Assembly: GCF_015277895.1 (NCBI RefSeq)
Contig: NZ_CP063815.1
Span: 744,001-808,000 of the forward strand
Direction: 5' to 3'
Source of the DNA: Microbacterium abyssi
Lineage (GTDB): Bacteria; Actinomycetota; Actinomycetes; Actinomycetales; Microbacteriaceae
Length of the DNA stretch: 64,000 nt
Every line of letters starts with the position of its first letter. Positions within the stretch are counted from its first letter, which is position 1. Positions 31,753 through 45,317 of this stretch are shown here, one piece after another. The position numbers and the translations under genes were made by a program. The notes below the pieces were generated by a model that saw only the letters and a list, made by a program, of their open reading frames with translations, did no database searches and had not been told where the DNA came from.

Positions 31753-33477
31753 ATGGTCACCGTCGCAGAGAACATCGTCCACACCCTCCGCGCCAACGAC
31801 ATCGACCGGGTCTACGGCATCCCCGGGGACTCGCTCAACGGCTTCACCGACGCGCTGCGCAAAGACGGCACGTTCCGCTGGCTGCACGTGCGTCACGAGG
31901 AGTCGGCCGCATTCGCCGCCGCCGCGGATGCCGCGATCACCGGCGACCTCGCCGTCGTCGCCGGCTCCTGCGGGCCAGGCAACCTGCACCTGATCAACGG
32001 GCTCTTCGACGCGCAGCGCTCCCGCGTGCCCGTGCTCGCGATCGCCGCGCACATCCCCACGTCCGAGATCGGCACCGGCTACTTCCAGGAGACGCACCCT
32101 CAGGAGCTGTTCCGGGAGTGCAGCGTGTACGTCGAGTACGTCGCCGACCCCGTTCAGATGCCGCGACTGCTGGAGATCGCGATGCGCACCGCCATCGAGG
32201 AGCGTGGTGTCGCGGTGCTCGTGATCCCCGGCGAAGTGGCCCTCGCCGAGATCAAGGACGACCGGGCGGCGGTCATCGAGCGCGCCCGTCCCGTCGTGGT
32301 GCCGAGTCCGTCGGAGCTGGAGAGGGCCGCGCAGCTGCTGAACGCTTCGACGAAGGTCACGATCCTCGCCGGGGCCGGCGCCGAGGGGGCGCATGACGAG
32401 GTCGTGGCGCTCGCCGACAGGCTCGGAGCGCCGATCGTGCACGCCTTGCGCGGCAAGGAGTTCATCGAATACGACAACCCGTTCGACGTCGGGATGACCG
32501 GCCTGCTCGGATTCGCCTCGGGGTACCGTGCCATGGAGTCCGCCGACACCCTGCTCGTTCTCGGCTCCGACTTCCCCTACGAACAGTTCTATCCTGAGGA
32601 CGCCACGACGATCCAGGTCGACATCCGTGGCTCGCAGCTCGGCAAGCGGCATCCCCTCGATCTCGGCCTCGTCGGCGACGTGCGCGCCACGGCGGATGCG
32701 CTGCTGCCGAGAATCGCCGAGAAGAGCAACCGCTCGCACCTCGACGACGCCGTCGCGCACTACCGCAAGACCCGCGCCAAACTCGACGAACTCGCCGTCC
32801 CCGCTAAGGGCAGGAAGCCGATCCATCCACAGTATCTCGCCAGGCTTCTCGATGAGCACGCGACCGATGACGCGATCTTCACGGCGGACGTCGGATCGCC
32901 GACAGTCTGGGCTGCGCGCTACCTCACGATGAACGGGCGGCGACGGCTGATCGGCTCGTTCACGCACGGGTCGATGGCCAACGCTCTGCTGCACGGCATC
33001 GGCGCGCAGACCGCGCGGCCGGATCGCCAGGTCGTCGCGCTCGCAGGGGACGGGGGACTGGCGATGATGCTCGGCGAGCTCATCACCCTCACCCAGAACA
33101 ATCTGCCGGTCAAGACGATCGTGGTGAACAACTCATCGCTCAACTTCGTCGAGCTCGAGATGAAGGCGGCCGGCTTCGTCACGTACGCGACCGACCTCGA
33201 GAATCCGAACTTCGCGGCCGTCGCCGAGGCTCTCGGCATCTTCGCGCGGCGCGTCGAGCGCAGCGAGGATCTGCCGGATGCCGTCGCCGAGGTGCTCGCG
33301 CACGACGGCCCCGCGCTGCTGGACGTCGTCACCGAACGGCAGGAACTGTCGATGCCCCCGGCCATCAGCGCGGAGCAGGTCAAGGGCTTCGCGCTGTACG
33401 CCATCCGCACCGTGATGTCGGGGCGCGGCGACGAGCTGCTCGACCTCGCCAGAGCCAACTGGCGGCAGCTGTTCTGA
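31753..33477 (+). CDS. poxB: Pyruvate oxidase / pyruvate:quinone dehydrogenase, PoxB-like
   Basis: A 574-residue thiamine-diphosphate and FAD enzyme that decarboxylates pyruvate oxidatively to acetate at the membrane surface. The N-terminal domain has the active glutamate in VRHEESAAFAAAADA and GSCGPGNLHLINGLFDA; the C-terminal domain has the ThDP motif GDGGLAMMLGELITLTQNNL ending in VVNNSS. The gene starts leaderless, six bases after TAGGGT (31741-31746). Other ThDP enzymes (acetolactate synthase, oxalyl-CoA decarboxylase) are less likely because of the PoxB-like MPPAISAEQVKGF tail. No neighbour is functionally linked. Confidence 0.88.
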   Translation: MVTVAENIVHTLRANDIDRVYGIPGDSLNGFTDALRKDGTFRWLHVRHEESAAFAAAADAAITGDLAVVAGSCGPGNLHLINGLFDAQRSRVPVLAIAAHIPTSEIGTGYFQETHPQELFRECSVYVEYVADPVQMPRLLEIAMRTAIEERGVAVLVIPGEVALAEIKDDRAAVIERARPVVVPSPSELERAAQLLNASTKVTILAGAGAEGAHDEVVALADRLGAPIVHALRGKEFIEYDNPFDVGMTGLLGFASGYRAMESADTLLVLGSDFPYEQFYPEDATTIQVDIRGSQLGKRHPLDLGLVGDVRATADALLPRIAEKSNRSHLDDAVAHYRKTRAKLDELAVPAKGRKPIHPQYLARLLDEHATDDAIFTADVGSPTVWAARYLTMNGRRRLIGSFTHGSMANALLHGIGAQTARPDRQVVALAGDGGLAMMLGELITLTQNNLPVKTIVVNNSSLNFVELEMKAAGFVTYATDLENPNFAAVAEALGIFARRVERSEDLPDAVAEVLAHDGPALLDVVTERQELSMPPAISAEQVKGFALYAIRTVMSGRGDELLDLARANWRQLF

Positions 33478-33489
33478 CGCGGCTCTTGC

Positions 33490-33509
33490 TCCCTGAGCCT
33501 GTCGAAGGG
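33490..33509. repeat. Short dispersed palindrome CCCTGAGCCTGTCGAAGGG
   Basis: TCCCTGAGCCTGTCGAAGGG is a short interrupted palindrome (CCCTxxxx...AGGG) found 12 bases after the pyruvate oxidase gene. The same sequence is a very common interspersed repeat of high-GC bacteria (recalled, not searched). It may add to transcription termination. Confidence 0.6.
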
Positions 33510-33519
33510 CCCGCATCGG

Positions 33520-33549
33520 TTCGCCCGCGCCCGTGGCATGCCGTACACT
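33520..33549 (+). promoter_or_regulatory. Probable promoter of tRNA-Trp and the secE-nusG genes
   Basis: TTCGCC (33520-33525) and TACACT (33544-33549) are 18 bases apart. The -10 box is good and the -35 box weak. Transcription would start about 70 bases before the tRNA. Confidence 0.45.
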
Positions 33550-33626
33550 GGACAGGCAGTTGTCTGCATTCTTTCTCGTGCCTTCGGGTGAGATGGGAAC
33601 GCAGACCCAGGGTCCTTCCGGGCTCT

Positions 33627-33699
<73 letters not shown>

Positions 33700-33739
33700 C
33701 GCGTCAGCGCCACGCTGGCACACGAAAGGTACATTCAGG

Positions 33740-34003
33740 ATGGATCAGGACGAACCGCGCGGCGAGATCGTCGCGGCAGGCGGCGCCGCCGGTGTGAAGA
33801 AGCTCGGCTTCTTCGGGCGGATCGCACTGTTCTTCCGCCAGGTAATCGGAGAGCTGCGCAAGGTCGTCACCCCGACCCGCAAGGAGCTGTTCAAGTTCAC
33901 CGCAGTCGTGCTGGTCTTCGTGGTGATCGTGATGGCCTTCGTGTACGGTCTGGACACCGCCTTCTCGTGGTTGACGGCGCAGGTCTTCGGAGTGCCGCAG
34001 TAA
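33740..34003 (+). CDS. secE: Preprotein translocase subunit SecE
   Basis: The 87-residue protein is the single-helix SecE form. It has the conserved amphipathic stretch ALFFRQVIGELRKVVTPTRK (residues about 29-48) and one membrane helix (about 53-75). It clamps SecY in the translocon. The start follows GAAAGGTACATTCAGG, with AAAGG as the likely ribosome-binding site. Located between tRNA-Trp and nusG. Confidence 0.95.
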   Translation: MDQDEPRGEIVAAGGAAGVKKLGFFGRIALFFRQVIGELRKVVTPTRKELFKFTAVVLVFVVIVMAFVYGLDTAFSWLTAQVFGVPQ

Positions 34004-34047
34004 GCGACGCTCTAGCGGGTCCACCGCACTGAATGGAAAGAAACAAC

Positions 34048-35100
34048 GTGTCTGAACGATATTCCGACGACGCCGACTGGGCGACCGCCGCGGAGCAGTC
34101 CAGCGAGGACGACGAGGCGCAGGAGGGCAACGTCCTCTCCGCCGAGGAGAAGGCGTCCTCCGCTGCCGAGCACGAGGCAGTCCACATCGAAGGCGACGAC
34201 GGTGAGGCAGACGAGGAAGGCACGGAAGACATCGACATCGACGACCCGGAGGCCGACGCGATCGTGAACGACGCTCTCAACCTGGACGAGACGGCAGAGA
34301 CCGAAGCTGCCGCAGAGGTCCTGAACGACTCGGCGGAAGAAGAGGCCGCAGACATCGAAGCCGCAGCGGCCGACGAGGTCACACCCTACGACGGCCCCGA
34401 CGTGAACGGCGAGGAGGACGCCACGGCATCCGATGACGCCACGTCCGAGGAGGCGGCATCCGAGGGCGACGCCGAGGAGGACCCGTACGAGGCCTTCCGC
34501 ATGGACCTCCGGATGCTTCCCGGCAAGTGGTACGTCATCCACTCCTACGCCGGCTTCGAGCGCAAGGTGAAGGCCAACATCGAGCAGCGCAAGTCGACGC
34601 TCGAGGTCGAGGACGACATCTACCAGGTCGAGGTCCCGATGGAGGACGTCGTCGAGATCAAGAACGGCCAGCGCAAGATGGTCACCCGCGTGCGCATCCC
34701 GGGCTACGTGCTCGTGCGCATGGAGCTCAACGAGGACACCTGGTCGGTCGTCCGCCACACCCCGGGCGTGACCGGCTTCGTGGGCAACGCTCACAACCCC
34801 ACGCCGCTGCGCTTCGAAGAGGCGTTCAACATGCTCAAGGCGCTCGTCGAGGTCAAGGACATCCCGACCGCGAAGAACGTGCAGTCCAAGGGCGGCGTCG
34901 CCGTCGCGAGGACCGTGCCGGCCGAGGTCGACTTCGAGATCGGCGAGACCATCACGATCAAGGAAGGCTCGTTCGCGGGCCTGCCCGGTTCGATCAGCGA
35001 GATCAAGCCCGAGAGCGGCAAGCTCACCGTGCTCGTCTCCCTGTTCGAGCGCGAGACCCCGGTCGAACTGTCGTTCGACCAGGTCACGAAGATGTCCTGA
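34048..35100 (+). CDS. nusG: Transcription termination/antitermination protein NusG with long acidic N-terminal extension
   Basis: The 350-residue protein binds RNA polymerase and links it to Rho or the ribosome. Residues about 155-350 are a regular NusG: NGN domain (MLPGKWYVIHSYAGFERKVK ... IPGYVLVRMELN, TPGVTGFVG) and KOW domain (GETITIKEGSFAGLPGSISE). The first 150 residues are strongly acidic, rich in E, D and A, and probably disordered; actinobacterial NusG proteins often have such tails, but this one is long. The GTG at 34048 is chosen because GGAAAG lies seven bases upstream; the ATG at 34033 would overlap it. A terminator follows, so rplK has its own promoter. Confidence 0.93.
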   Translation: MSERYSDDADWATAAEQSSEDDEAQEGNVLSAEEKASSAAEHEAVHIEGDDGEADEEGTEDIDIDDPEADAIVNDALNLDETAETEAAAEVLNDSAEEEAADIEAAAADEVTPYDGPDVNGEEDATASDDATSEEAASEGDAEEDPYEAFRMDLRMLPGKWYVIHSYAGFERKVKANIEQRKSTLEVEDDIYQVEVPMEDVVEIKNGQRKMVTRVRIPGYVLVRMELNEDTWSVVRHTPGVTGFVGNAHNPTPLRFEEAFNMLKALVEVKDIPTAKNVQSKGGVAVARTVPAEVDFEIGETITIKEGSFAGLPGSISEIKPESGKLTVLVSLFERETPVELSFDQVTKMS

Positions 35101-35116
35101 GATCACACGCTTTTCA

Positions 35117-35152
35117 CGAAGACGGCCGTCCCTCTCGGGGCGGCCGTCTTCG
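35117..35152 (+). terminator. Terminator after nusG
   Basis: CGAAGACGGCCG (35117-35128) pairs with CGGCCGTCTTCG (35141-35152), extended inward by CCC/GGG-type pairing. It sits 16 bases after the nusG stop and 2 bases before the convergent VOC gene, so it may work in both directions. Confidence 0.82.
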
Positions 35153-35154
35153 CG

Positions 35155-35553
35155 TCAGGCGTCGTGCTGCGCTGCCCAGTGCGGACTCTGGATGAGTCCG
35201 ATGAGATTGCGGAAGGGGTCGCTGACGGATGCCGACCACCAGCCGTCTCCGCGTTGGGTGATCGGATCGAACTCGGTCGCTCCGAGCGCGATCAGCCGGT
35301 CGAAGGCGGCCTGGATGTCGTCGACGTGCATGCTCACCAGTGCGCCGCCGGGCTGGTCGAGCGCGGGCCGGAAGCGGGCATCCATCAGCGCGAACTCGTC
35401 TTCGTCGTCGCCGAAGCGCCACTCGGCGTACTGAGCAGGGCCCTCCTCCGGGCGGATGAAGTACGGCTCCGCACCGAACAGCCGGCGGTACCAGTCGATC
35501 GCGGCCGGCATGTCGTCGGCGACGAGGTTGATGTTGGCGAGTCCTCGGAACAT
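35155..35553 (-). CDS. VOC-superfamily protein (glyoxalase/bleomycin-resistance-like)
   Basis: A 132-residue protein with the vicinal oxygen chelate pattern: LANINLVADDMPAAIDWYRRLFG at the N terminus and VSDPFRNLIGLIQSPHW at the C terminus. The second metal-binding glutamate common in VOC enzymes is replaced (NLIGL), so the protein may bind a ligand and not be an enzyme. The ATG at 35553 follows AAGGAGAAG. It is divergent from the WYL regulator, with a perfect inverted repeat between them, which suggests that the regulator controls it. Confidence 0.85.
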   Translation of the reverse strand: MFRGLANINLVADDMPAAIDWYRRLFGAEPYFIRPEEGPAQYAEWRFGDDEDEFALMDARFRPALDQPGGALVSMHVDDIQAAFDRLIALGATEFDPITQRGDGWWSASVSDPFRNLIGLIQSPHWAAQHDA

Positions 35554-35593
35554 GGTCTTCTCCTTGATTGCGGGTGTTTCTTCTATGCTCGAT

Positions 35594-35624
35594 GGTGAAG
35601 TGATCATCTTCTGATCACTTCACC
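35594..35624. promoter_or_regulatory. Perfect inverted-repeat operator between the VOC and WYL genes
   Basis: GGTGAAGTGATCA (35594-35606) and its exact reverse complement TGATCACTTCACC (35612-35624) flank a five-base spacer TCTTC. The site is 41 bases before the VOC start and 25 bases before the regulator start, where it can control both promoters. Confidence 0.8.
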
Positions 35625-35648
35625 GAGACTTCTCGAAGGAGTTCCGAA

Positions 35649-36629
35649 ATGCGTGCCGATCGTCTCATCCAGGCACTTCTGCTGCTCCAGGGCCGGCCGC
35701 AGATCACCGCCGCGCAGCTCGCCTCCGAACTGGAGATCTCCGTGCCGACCGCTCGACGCGACCTCGAGGCGCTGTCGATGGCAGGCGTCCCGATCTACCC
35801 GACGCGCGGGCGCGGTGGCGGCTGGCGTCTGATCGGAGGTGCGCGCACCGACCTCACCGGGCTCACCGAGGGTGAGGTGACATCAGTTCTCATCGGTCTG
35901 GCGCAGGGTGGTGCCGGCGATCCAGAGCGCATCGCCGCCGTGCGCAAACTCATCCGTGCCATGCCTGCACCCTTCCGCGAGGGCGCTGAGCGGGTCGCGT
36001 CGGCGACGATGCAGGATGTGCCGTGGGGCCAGAAGAAGGATGCCGCGGTCGCAGCTCGGGTCGAGCAGCTGCAGCGCGCGATCGCACGGCAGCATCGGGT
36101 GCGGCTGGACTACGAGGGCTCGCGCGGAGAGGAAGCGGTCGACCTCGTACCGCTGGTCGTCGGCAGCCGGGGCGTGCATTGGTACCTGCTCGCAGCACCG
36201 CCGGGCGAAGGCGCTGACGCCGCGGATGAGGACCGGCTGCGCACGTACCGAGTCGATCGGATCCGCGATCTCGAGATACTCGCGGGTCGGGGCGCGCCTC
36301 CCGATGGCTTCGACGCGTCTGCGGTCTGGACAGCAATGGTCGCCCGTGTAGAGGACCTGCGCGGCACAGTGCGCGCCGTGGTGAGCGTGCAACCGTGGGC
36401 GATGCGTGCGCTGCGCGATCAGTTCGGCGCGCAGGCGCGCGTGATCGATGCCGGCGCTGACGATGGCCATCCGCTCGTCGAGGTGCATGCCCACCGCGTG
36501 GACGCCCTGGCCGAACAGCTGGCCGGGTGGTCGAGCGTCGCCGAGGTGATCGAACCCGTCGCGGTGCGAGCCGCGCTGCGGGCGCTGGGGGAGCGGATCG
36601 TCGCACAGTACGCGGCGGAGAACACGTGA
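35649..36629 (+). CDS. WYL-domain transcriptional regulator (YafY type)
   Basis: A 326-residue regulator. Residues 1-60 form a DeoR-like winged helix ([39 protein letters not shown]), and the WYL domain is around residues 140-215, with [14 protein letters not shown] and [13 protein letters not shown] as its typical strands; a WCX extension ends the protein. Such proteins often bind nucleotides, DNA ends or small ligands and repress neighbouring genes. The perfect inverted repeat just upstream suggests autoregulation and control of the VOC gene. Together with that gene it interrupts the nusG-rplK neighbourhood. The start has GAAGGAG upstream. Confidence 0.88.
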   Translation: MRADRLIQALLLLQGRPQITAAQLASELEISVPTARRDLEALSMAGVPIYPTRGRGGGWRLIGGARTDLTGLTEGEVTSVLIGLAQGGAGDPERIAAVRKLIRAMPAPFREGAERVASATMQDVPWGQKKDAAVAARVEQLQRAIARQHRVRLDYEGSRGEEAVDLVPLVVGSRGVHWYLLAAPPGEGADAADEDRLRTYRVDRIRDLEILAGRGAPPDGFDASAVWTAMVARVEDLRGTVRAVVSVQPWAMRALRDQFGAQARVIDAGADDGHPLVEVHAHRVDALAEQLAGWSSVAEVIEPVAVRAALRALGERIVAQYAAENT

Positions 36630-36652
36630 TCACCGCAGCCGCTGTGATCGGG

Positions 36653-36658
36653 TAGACT
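36653..36658 (+). promoter_or_regulatory. Probable -10 box of the rplK-rplA promoter
   Basis: TAGACT fits the -10 consensus; no good -35 box was found at 16-18 bases. It leaves a leader of about 107 bases with a GC-rich stem (around 36670-36690). A promoter is needed here because a terminator and a divergent gene pair separate rplK from nusG. Confidence 0.5.
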
Positions 36659-36771
36659 TACGTGGTTTGTGGGTGCGCTTCGGCGCGCGCGCAACAGCAC
36701 CGCAGCCCGGAGATGCCGGGTTCGCGGGAGAACCGGATGCCACGGCATCCGATTCGATGAAAGGAAAGAGA

Positions 36772-37203
36772 ATGGCACCCAAGAAGAAGGTGACCGGCCT
36801 GATCAAGCTCCAGATCAACGCCGGTGCCGCCAACCCGGCGCCGCCGATCGGCCCCGCGCTCGGTCAGCACGGCGTGAACATCATGGAGTTCTGCAAGGCG
36901 TACAACGCCGCGACCGAGTCGCAGCGCGGCAACGTCATCCCTGTGGAGATCACCGTCTACGAGGACCGCAGCTTCACGTTCGTCCTGAAGACGCCCCCGG
37001 CAGCGGAGCTCATCAAGAAGGCCGCCGGCGTGCAGAAGGCTTCGGCCACGCCGCACACCGTCAAGGTCGGCAAGATCACCAAGGACCAGGTCCGTCAGAT
37101 CGCAGAGACCAAGCAGGCTGACCTGAACGCGAACGACATCGAGGCCGCCTCGAAGATCATCGCCGGAACCGCCCGCTCCATGGGCATCACGGTCGAGGGC
37201 TGA
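36772..37203 (+). CDS. rplK: 50S ribosomal protein L11
   Basis: The 143-residue protein of the GTPase-associated centre shows the hallmark [24 protein letters not shown] segment ([20 protein letters not shown]) and the rRNA-binding C-terminal domain [15 protein letters not shown] end ([12 protein letters not shown]). The start at 36772 follows AAAGGAAAGAGA; longer in-frame starts upstream add unrelated residues. It is the target of stringent-response control in the ribosome. Followed by rplA after 11 bases. Confidence 0.96.
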
Positions 37204-37214
37204 GGGGAATAATC

Positions 37215-37901
37215 ATGGCAAAGTCCAAGGCTTACAAGGCTGCCGTCGAGAAGATCGAGGCAGACCGTTTCTACACCCCGACCGAGGCAGTCGCCCTCGC
37301 GAAGGAGACCGGCTCGGCGAAGTTCGACTCGACCGTCGAGGTCGCGCTGAAGCTCGCCGTCGACCCGCGCAAGGCAGACCAGATGGTGCGCGGCACCGTC
37401 ATCCTCCCGCACGGCACCGGTAAGACCGCACGCGTCATCGTGTTCGCCACCGGCCCCGCGGCCGAGGCTGCGATCGCCGCAGGCGCGGATGAGGTCGGCG
37501 GCGCCGAGCTCATCGAGAAGGTCGCCGCAGGCTGGACCGACTTCGACTCGGCTGTCTCGACCCCTGAGCTCATGGGCCAGGTCGGTCGACTGGGCAAGGT
37601 GCTCGGCCCCCGTGGCCTGATGCCCAACCCGAAGACCGGCACCGTGACTCCGAACCCGGCCAAGGCCGTCGAGGAGATCAAGGGCGGAAAGATCGAGTTC
37701 CGCGTCGACAAGCACGCCAACGTGCACTTCGTCGTCGGCAAGGCCTCGTTCTCCGCAGAGCAGCTCGACGAGAACATCGGTGCAGCGCTCGAGGAGATCG
37801 TGCGTCTGAAGCCGTCGAGCGCCAAGGGCCGTTACATCCAGAAGGGCGCCGTGTCGACCACGTTCGGCCCCGGCATCCCGCTGGACGTCAACGCCATCTG
37901 A
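37215..37901 (+). CDS. rplA: 50S ribosomal protein L1
   Basis: The 228-residue L1 stalk protein has the expected start ([20 protein letters not shown]) and the signature [20 protein letters not shown] in the middle, plus the end of domain [22 protein letters not shown]. In many bacteria L1 represses its own operon by binding the mRNA; no obvious copy of the rRNA site was looked up here. Ribosome-binding site GAGGGGAATA. A strong terminator follows. Confidence 0.96.
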   Translation: MAKSKAYKAAVEKIEADRFYTPTEAVALAKETGSAKFDSTVEVALKLAVDPRKADQMVRGTVILPHGTGKTARVIVFATGPAAEAAIAAGADEVGGAELIEKVAAGWTDFDSAVSTPELMGQVGRLGKVLGPRGLMPNPKTGTVTPNPAKAVEEIKGGKIEFRVDKHANVHFVVGKASFSAEQLDENIGAALEEIVRLKPSSAKGRYIQKGAVSTTFGPGIPLDVNAI

Positions 37902-37913
37902 CGCTGACATCTT

Positions 37914-37948
37914 CGAAGGGCTCCCACCGTCACGGTGGGAGCCCTTCG
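37914..37948 (+). terminator. Terminator after rplA
   Basis: A perfect 16-bp stem (37914-37929 with 37933-37948, loop TCA) 12 bases after the rplA stop isolates the ribosomal protein genes from the rRNA operon. Confidence 0.88.
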
Positions 37949-38124
37949 TCGTACCCGGGACCCAAGGAGAACAGGGGATGCCGGCGCGACACGCCAGGGC
38001 GACGCGCTCGATTTGCCCGGTCTCCGGATCCCGCGTAAGTTATTACTTGTTCGCCCCACAGGGAAGCGGAGAGGCTCAGAGCCTCACCCCCCTCAAGTGG
38101 AGAACCACCTCCCGAATCCTTCAC

Positions 38125-38154
38125 TTGAAGGACCTGGGCGCTTGCGTCTAGACT
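38125..38154 (+). promoter_or_regulatory. rRNA promoter P1
   Basis: TTGAAG (38125-38130) and TAGACT (38149-38154) with an 18-base spacer. Confidence 0.65.
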
Positions 38155-38224
38155 GGGAGCTTCCACCTCTTCTGCGGTTCACTTCGACCGCGCAGCGGAT
38201 CTCAGATCCGGTCGGCGCGTCGAT

Positions 38225-38252
38225 TTGACAGGCCGGATGAGGCGGATAAGAT
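38225..38252 (+). promoter_or_regulatory. rRNA promoter P2
   Basis: A consensus -35 box TTGACA (38225-38230) and -10 box TAAGAT (38247-38252) with a 16-base spacer, the strongest match to consensus in the window. It is 98 bases after P1 and about 250 bases before 16S. Confidence 0.75.
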
Positions 38253-38310
38253 TGAGAAGTTGCCCTTCGGGCCTGGTTGTGATGACTGGGTCGGGGGAGC
38301 GTCCGATCCT

Positions 38311-38329
38311 TGAGAACTCAACAGCGTGC
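38311..38329 (+). promoter_or_regulatory. Antitermination box A-like element in the rRNA leader
   Basis: TGAGAACTCAACAGCGTGC matches the conserved leader segment of actinobacterial rRNA operons that contains the Nus-factor box. A related copy is in the 16S-23S spacer at 40295-40313. Confidence 0.6.
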
Positions 38330-38500
38330 ACTTGTCAAATGCCAAATAACCTCGACTCCACTTCGGTGGGGTGAGATTCCTTTGGATCAAAGACCAATCC
38401 TTTTCGGAGGGTTGGCAACGGATAGTCAGCAATGAATATCTCTTTGGTCAGTTTCAAACTCGCTGTGATCACCTTATTCCGGTGGTTGTATGCATCTTTT

Positions 38501-43519
<5,019 letters not shown>

Positions 43520-43635
43520 CCTAACATCAGTTCGAATTTTCTGATGCTCCGCGTCCACTGAGTGGTTCTCGATGTACGGTCGAGAACCCTAACAACACAT
43601 CACGTGTTCTTAGGTTTGATTGAAACATCAATAGT

Positions 43636-43753
43636 GTTTCGGCGGCCATAGCGTGAGGGAAACGCCCGGTCACATTCCGAACCCGGAAGCTAAGCCTCAC
43701 AGCGCCGATGGTACTGCAGGGGGGACCCTGTGGGAGAGTAGGACACCGCCGGA
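43636..43753 (+). rRNA. rrf: 5S ribosomal RNA
   Basis: About 118 bases, with the ends TTTCGGCGG and CCGCCGGA paired, the loop segment CCCGGTCACATTCCGAACCCG and GGGAGAGTAGGACACCGCC. It follows 23S after a 116-base spacer that has a small hairpin (GGTTCTCGA...TCGAGAACC, about 43563-43589). Confidence 0.95.
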
Positions 43754-43765
43754 CTCCTTTTAAAC

Positions 43766-43797
43766 AAAATGGCCACCCAACGCAGGGTGGCCATTTT
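43766..43797 (+). terminator. Terminator of the rRNA operon
   Basis: A perfect 13-bp stem AAAATGGCCACCC / GGGTGGCCATTTT with loop AACGCA starts 12 bases after 5S. The T-rich 3' arm makes it the most typical intrinsic terminator in the window. Confidence 0.92.
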
Positions 43798-43842
43798 GCG
43801 TTAACATCCACATCGGATGAAGTTCCCCCAGAAAGGTCGCAC

Positions 43843-44652
43843 ATGTCACGTCGCGTCACCGTTGCAGCAGTCCTCGCCGTCGCAGCATTGGCACTTACCG
43901 CCTGCAGCGCGAACAGCGACCCGGGTGACGGCGGCGATGCAGCAGGCGGTCAGTACGGTCTCGTGACCGACGGCACCCTGACAGTGGCCACAGAGGGCAC
44001 CTATCGTCCCTTCAGCTTCCACGAGGGCGACGGTTCCGGCGCGCTCGTCGGCTTCGACGTCGAGATCATCGAGGCCGTGGCCGAGAAGCTCGACCTCGAC
44101 ATCAAGTTCGAAGAGACGCAGTGGGACGCGATCTTCGCGGGCCTCGACGCCGGACGCTTCGACCTGATCGCGAACCAGGTCACGATCAACGACGAGCGTG
44201 AGGCGAACTACCTCTTCAGCGAGCCGTACACAGTCTCGCCCGGCGTCATCGTCGTGAACGCGGACGACGACTCGATCAGCTCCTTCGACGATCTTGCGGG
44301 CAAGACGACCGCGCAGTCGCTCACCAGCAACTGGTATGAGCTTGCGACCTCGAGCGGCGCCCAGGTCGAGAACGTCGAAGGCTGGGCCCAGGCCGTCTCG
44401 CTGCTCAAGCAGGGACGCGTGGACGCGACGGTCAACGATAAGCTCACGTTCCTCGACTACGAAGCGACCGAAGGCGACACGGGCCTGAAGATCGCGGCCG
44501 AGACCGATGAGGCGGGGCTCTCGGCCTTCGCGTTCACCAAGGACAAGCAGGAGCTCGCGGACGCGATCGACGGTGCTCTCGCCGAGTTGCGCGAGGACGG
44601 CACTCTCGCCGAGATCAGCGACAAGTACTTCGGCGCCGACATCACCGAGTAG
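43843..44652 (+). CDS. Amino-acid (probably cystine) ABC transporter substrate-binding lipoprotein
   Basis: A 269-residue lipoprotein: signal peptide with lipobox LTAC (cysteine 21). The mature part is a periplasmic-binding-protein type 3 fold with EGTYRPFSFHEGDGSGALVG, LDAGRFDLIANQVTINDERE and the end SDKYFGADITE; these match FliY/TcyJ cystine-binding proteins more than generic glutamine binders. It is anchored outside the membrane and delivers substrate to the permease encoded next. The start at 43843 follows GAAAGG; the frame upstream enters the terminator and 5S. The permease start is two bases after the stop. Confidence 0.88.
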   Translation: MSRRVTVAAVLAVAALALTACSANSDPGDGGDAAGGQYGLVTDGTLTVATEGTYRPFSFHEGDGSGALVGFDVEIIEAVAEKLDLDIKFEETQWDAIFAGLDAGRFDLIANQVTINDEREANYLFSEPYTVSPGVIVVNADDDSISSFDDLAGKTTAQSLTSNWYELATSSGAQVENVEGWAQAVSLLKQGRVDATVNDKLTFLDYEATEGDTGLKIAAETDEAGLSAFAFTKDKQELADAIDGALAELREDGTLAEISDKYFGADITE

Positions 44653-44654
44653 CC

Positions 44655-45317
44655 ATGGACCTGTGGGATGTGTTCCTCAGCTCGGTAGGGCCGATCGCCC
44701 TGGCCGGAGTGACCGCAACGATCCCGCTCGCCCTGCTCTCGTTCGCTCTGGGGCTCGCGCTCGCGCTCGGAGTCGCACTCATGCGCATCTCGGAGCACCG
44801 CGTGCTCTCCGGCATCGCGCGCGTCTACATCTCGATCATCCGCGGCACTCCGCTGCTGGTGCAGCTATTCGTCATCTTCTACGGGCTTCCCTCGATCGGG
44901 ATTCTCGTCGACCCGTGGCCGAGCGCCATCATCGCGCTCTCCTTGAACGTCGGCGGCTACGCGGCCGAGGTCATCCGCGCGGCCATCCTGTCCGTCCCGA
45001 AGGGCCAGTGGGAAGCCGCCTACACCGTGGGCATGGGGCGCTCGCGCACTCTCACCCGCGTCATCCTCCCTCAGGCGGCCCGCGTGTCGGTGCCGCCGCT
45101 GTCCAACACATTCATCTCGCTGGTGAAGGACACCTCGCTCACGTCGTTGATCCTCGTGACGGAGCTCTTCCGCGTGGCTCAGCAGATCGCGGCTTTCAAC
45201 TACAAGTTCATGGCCGTGTATCTGACCGCGGCGCTGGTCTACTGGGTGATCTGCCTTGTGCTCGCCGGCGGACAGAACCTGCTCGAGAAGAGGCTCGATC
45301 GTCATGTCGCCCACTGA
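44655..45317 (+). CDS. Amino-acid (cystine-type) ABC transporter permease
   Basis: A 220-residue HisM/YecS-family permease with about five membrane helices. The N-terminal part has the [20 protein letters not shown] helix, then [20 protein letters not shown], and the EAA loop [20 protein letters not shown] that contacts the ATPase. It forms a homodimer in the membrane. It begins two bases after the binding protein gene and overlaps the ATPase gene by 14 bases, so all three are one operon. Confidence 0.92.
   Translation: MDLWDVFLSSVGPIALAGVTATIPLALLSFALGLALALGVALMRISEHRVLSGIARVYISIIRGTPLLVQLFVIFYGLPSIGILVDPWPSAIIALSLNVGGYAAEVIRAAILSVPKGQWEAAYTVGMGRSRTLTRVILPQAARVSVPPLSNTFISLVKDTSLTSLILVTELFRVAQQIAAFNYKFMAVYLTAALVYWVICLVLAGGQNLLEKRLDRHVAH

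Larger units (their letters stand above)
37949..38500 (+). other. rRNA operon upstream and leader region
   Basis: This 552-base stretch holds no credible gene. It contains two promoters (38125-38154 and 38225-38252), an antitermination box A-like element (38311-38329), and the leader up to the 16S start, including short pairing segments such as AAGGATTGG-type repeats around 38385-38415 that probably take part in the processing stem with the region after 16S. Confidence 0.75.
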
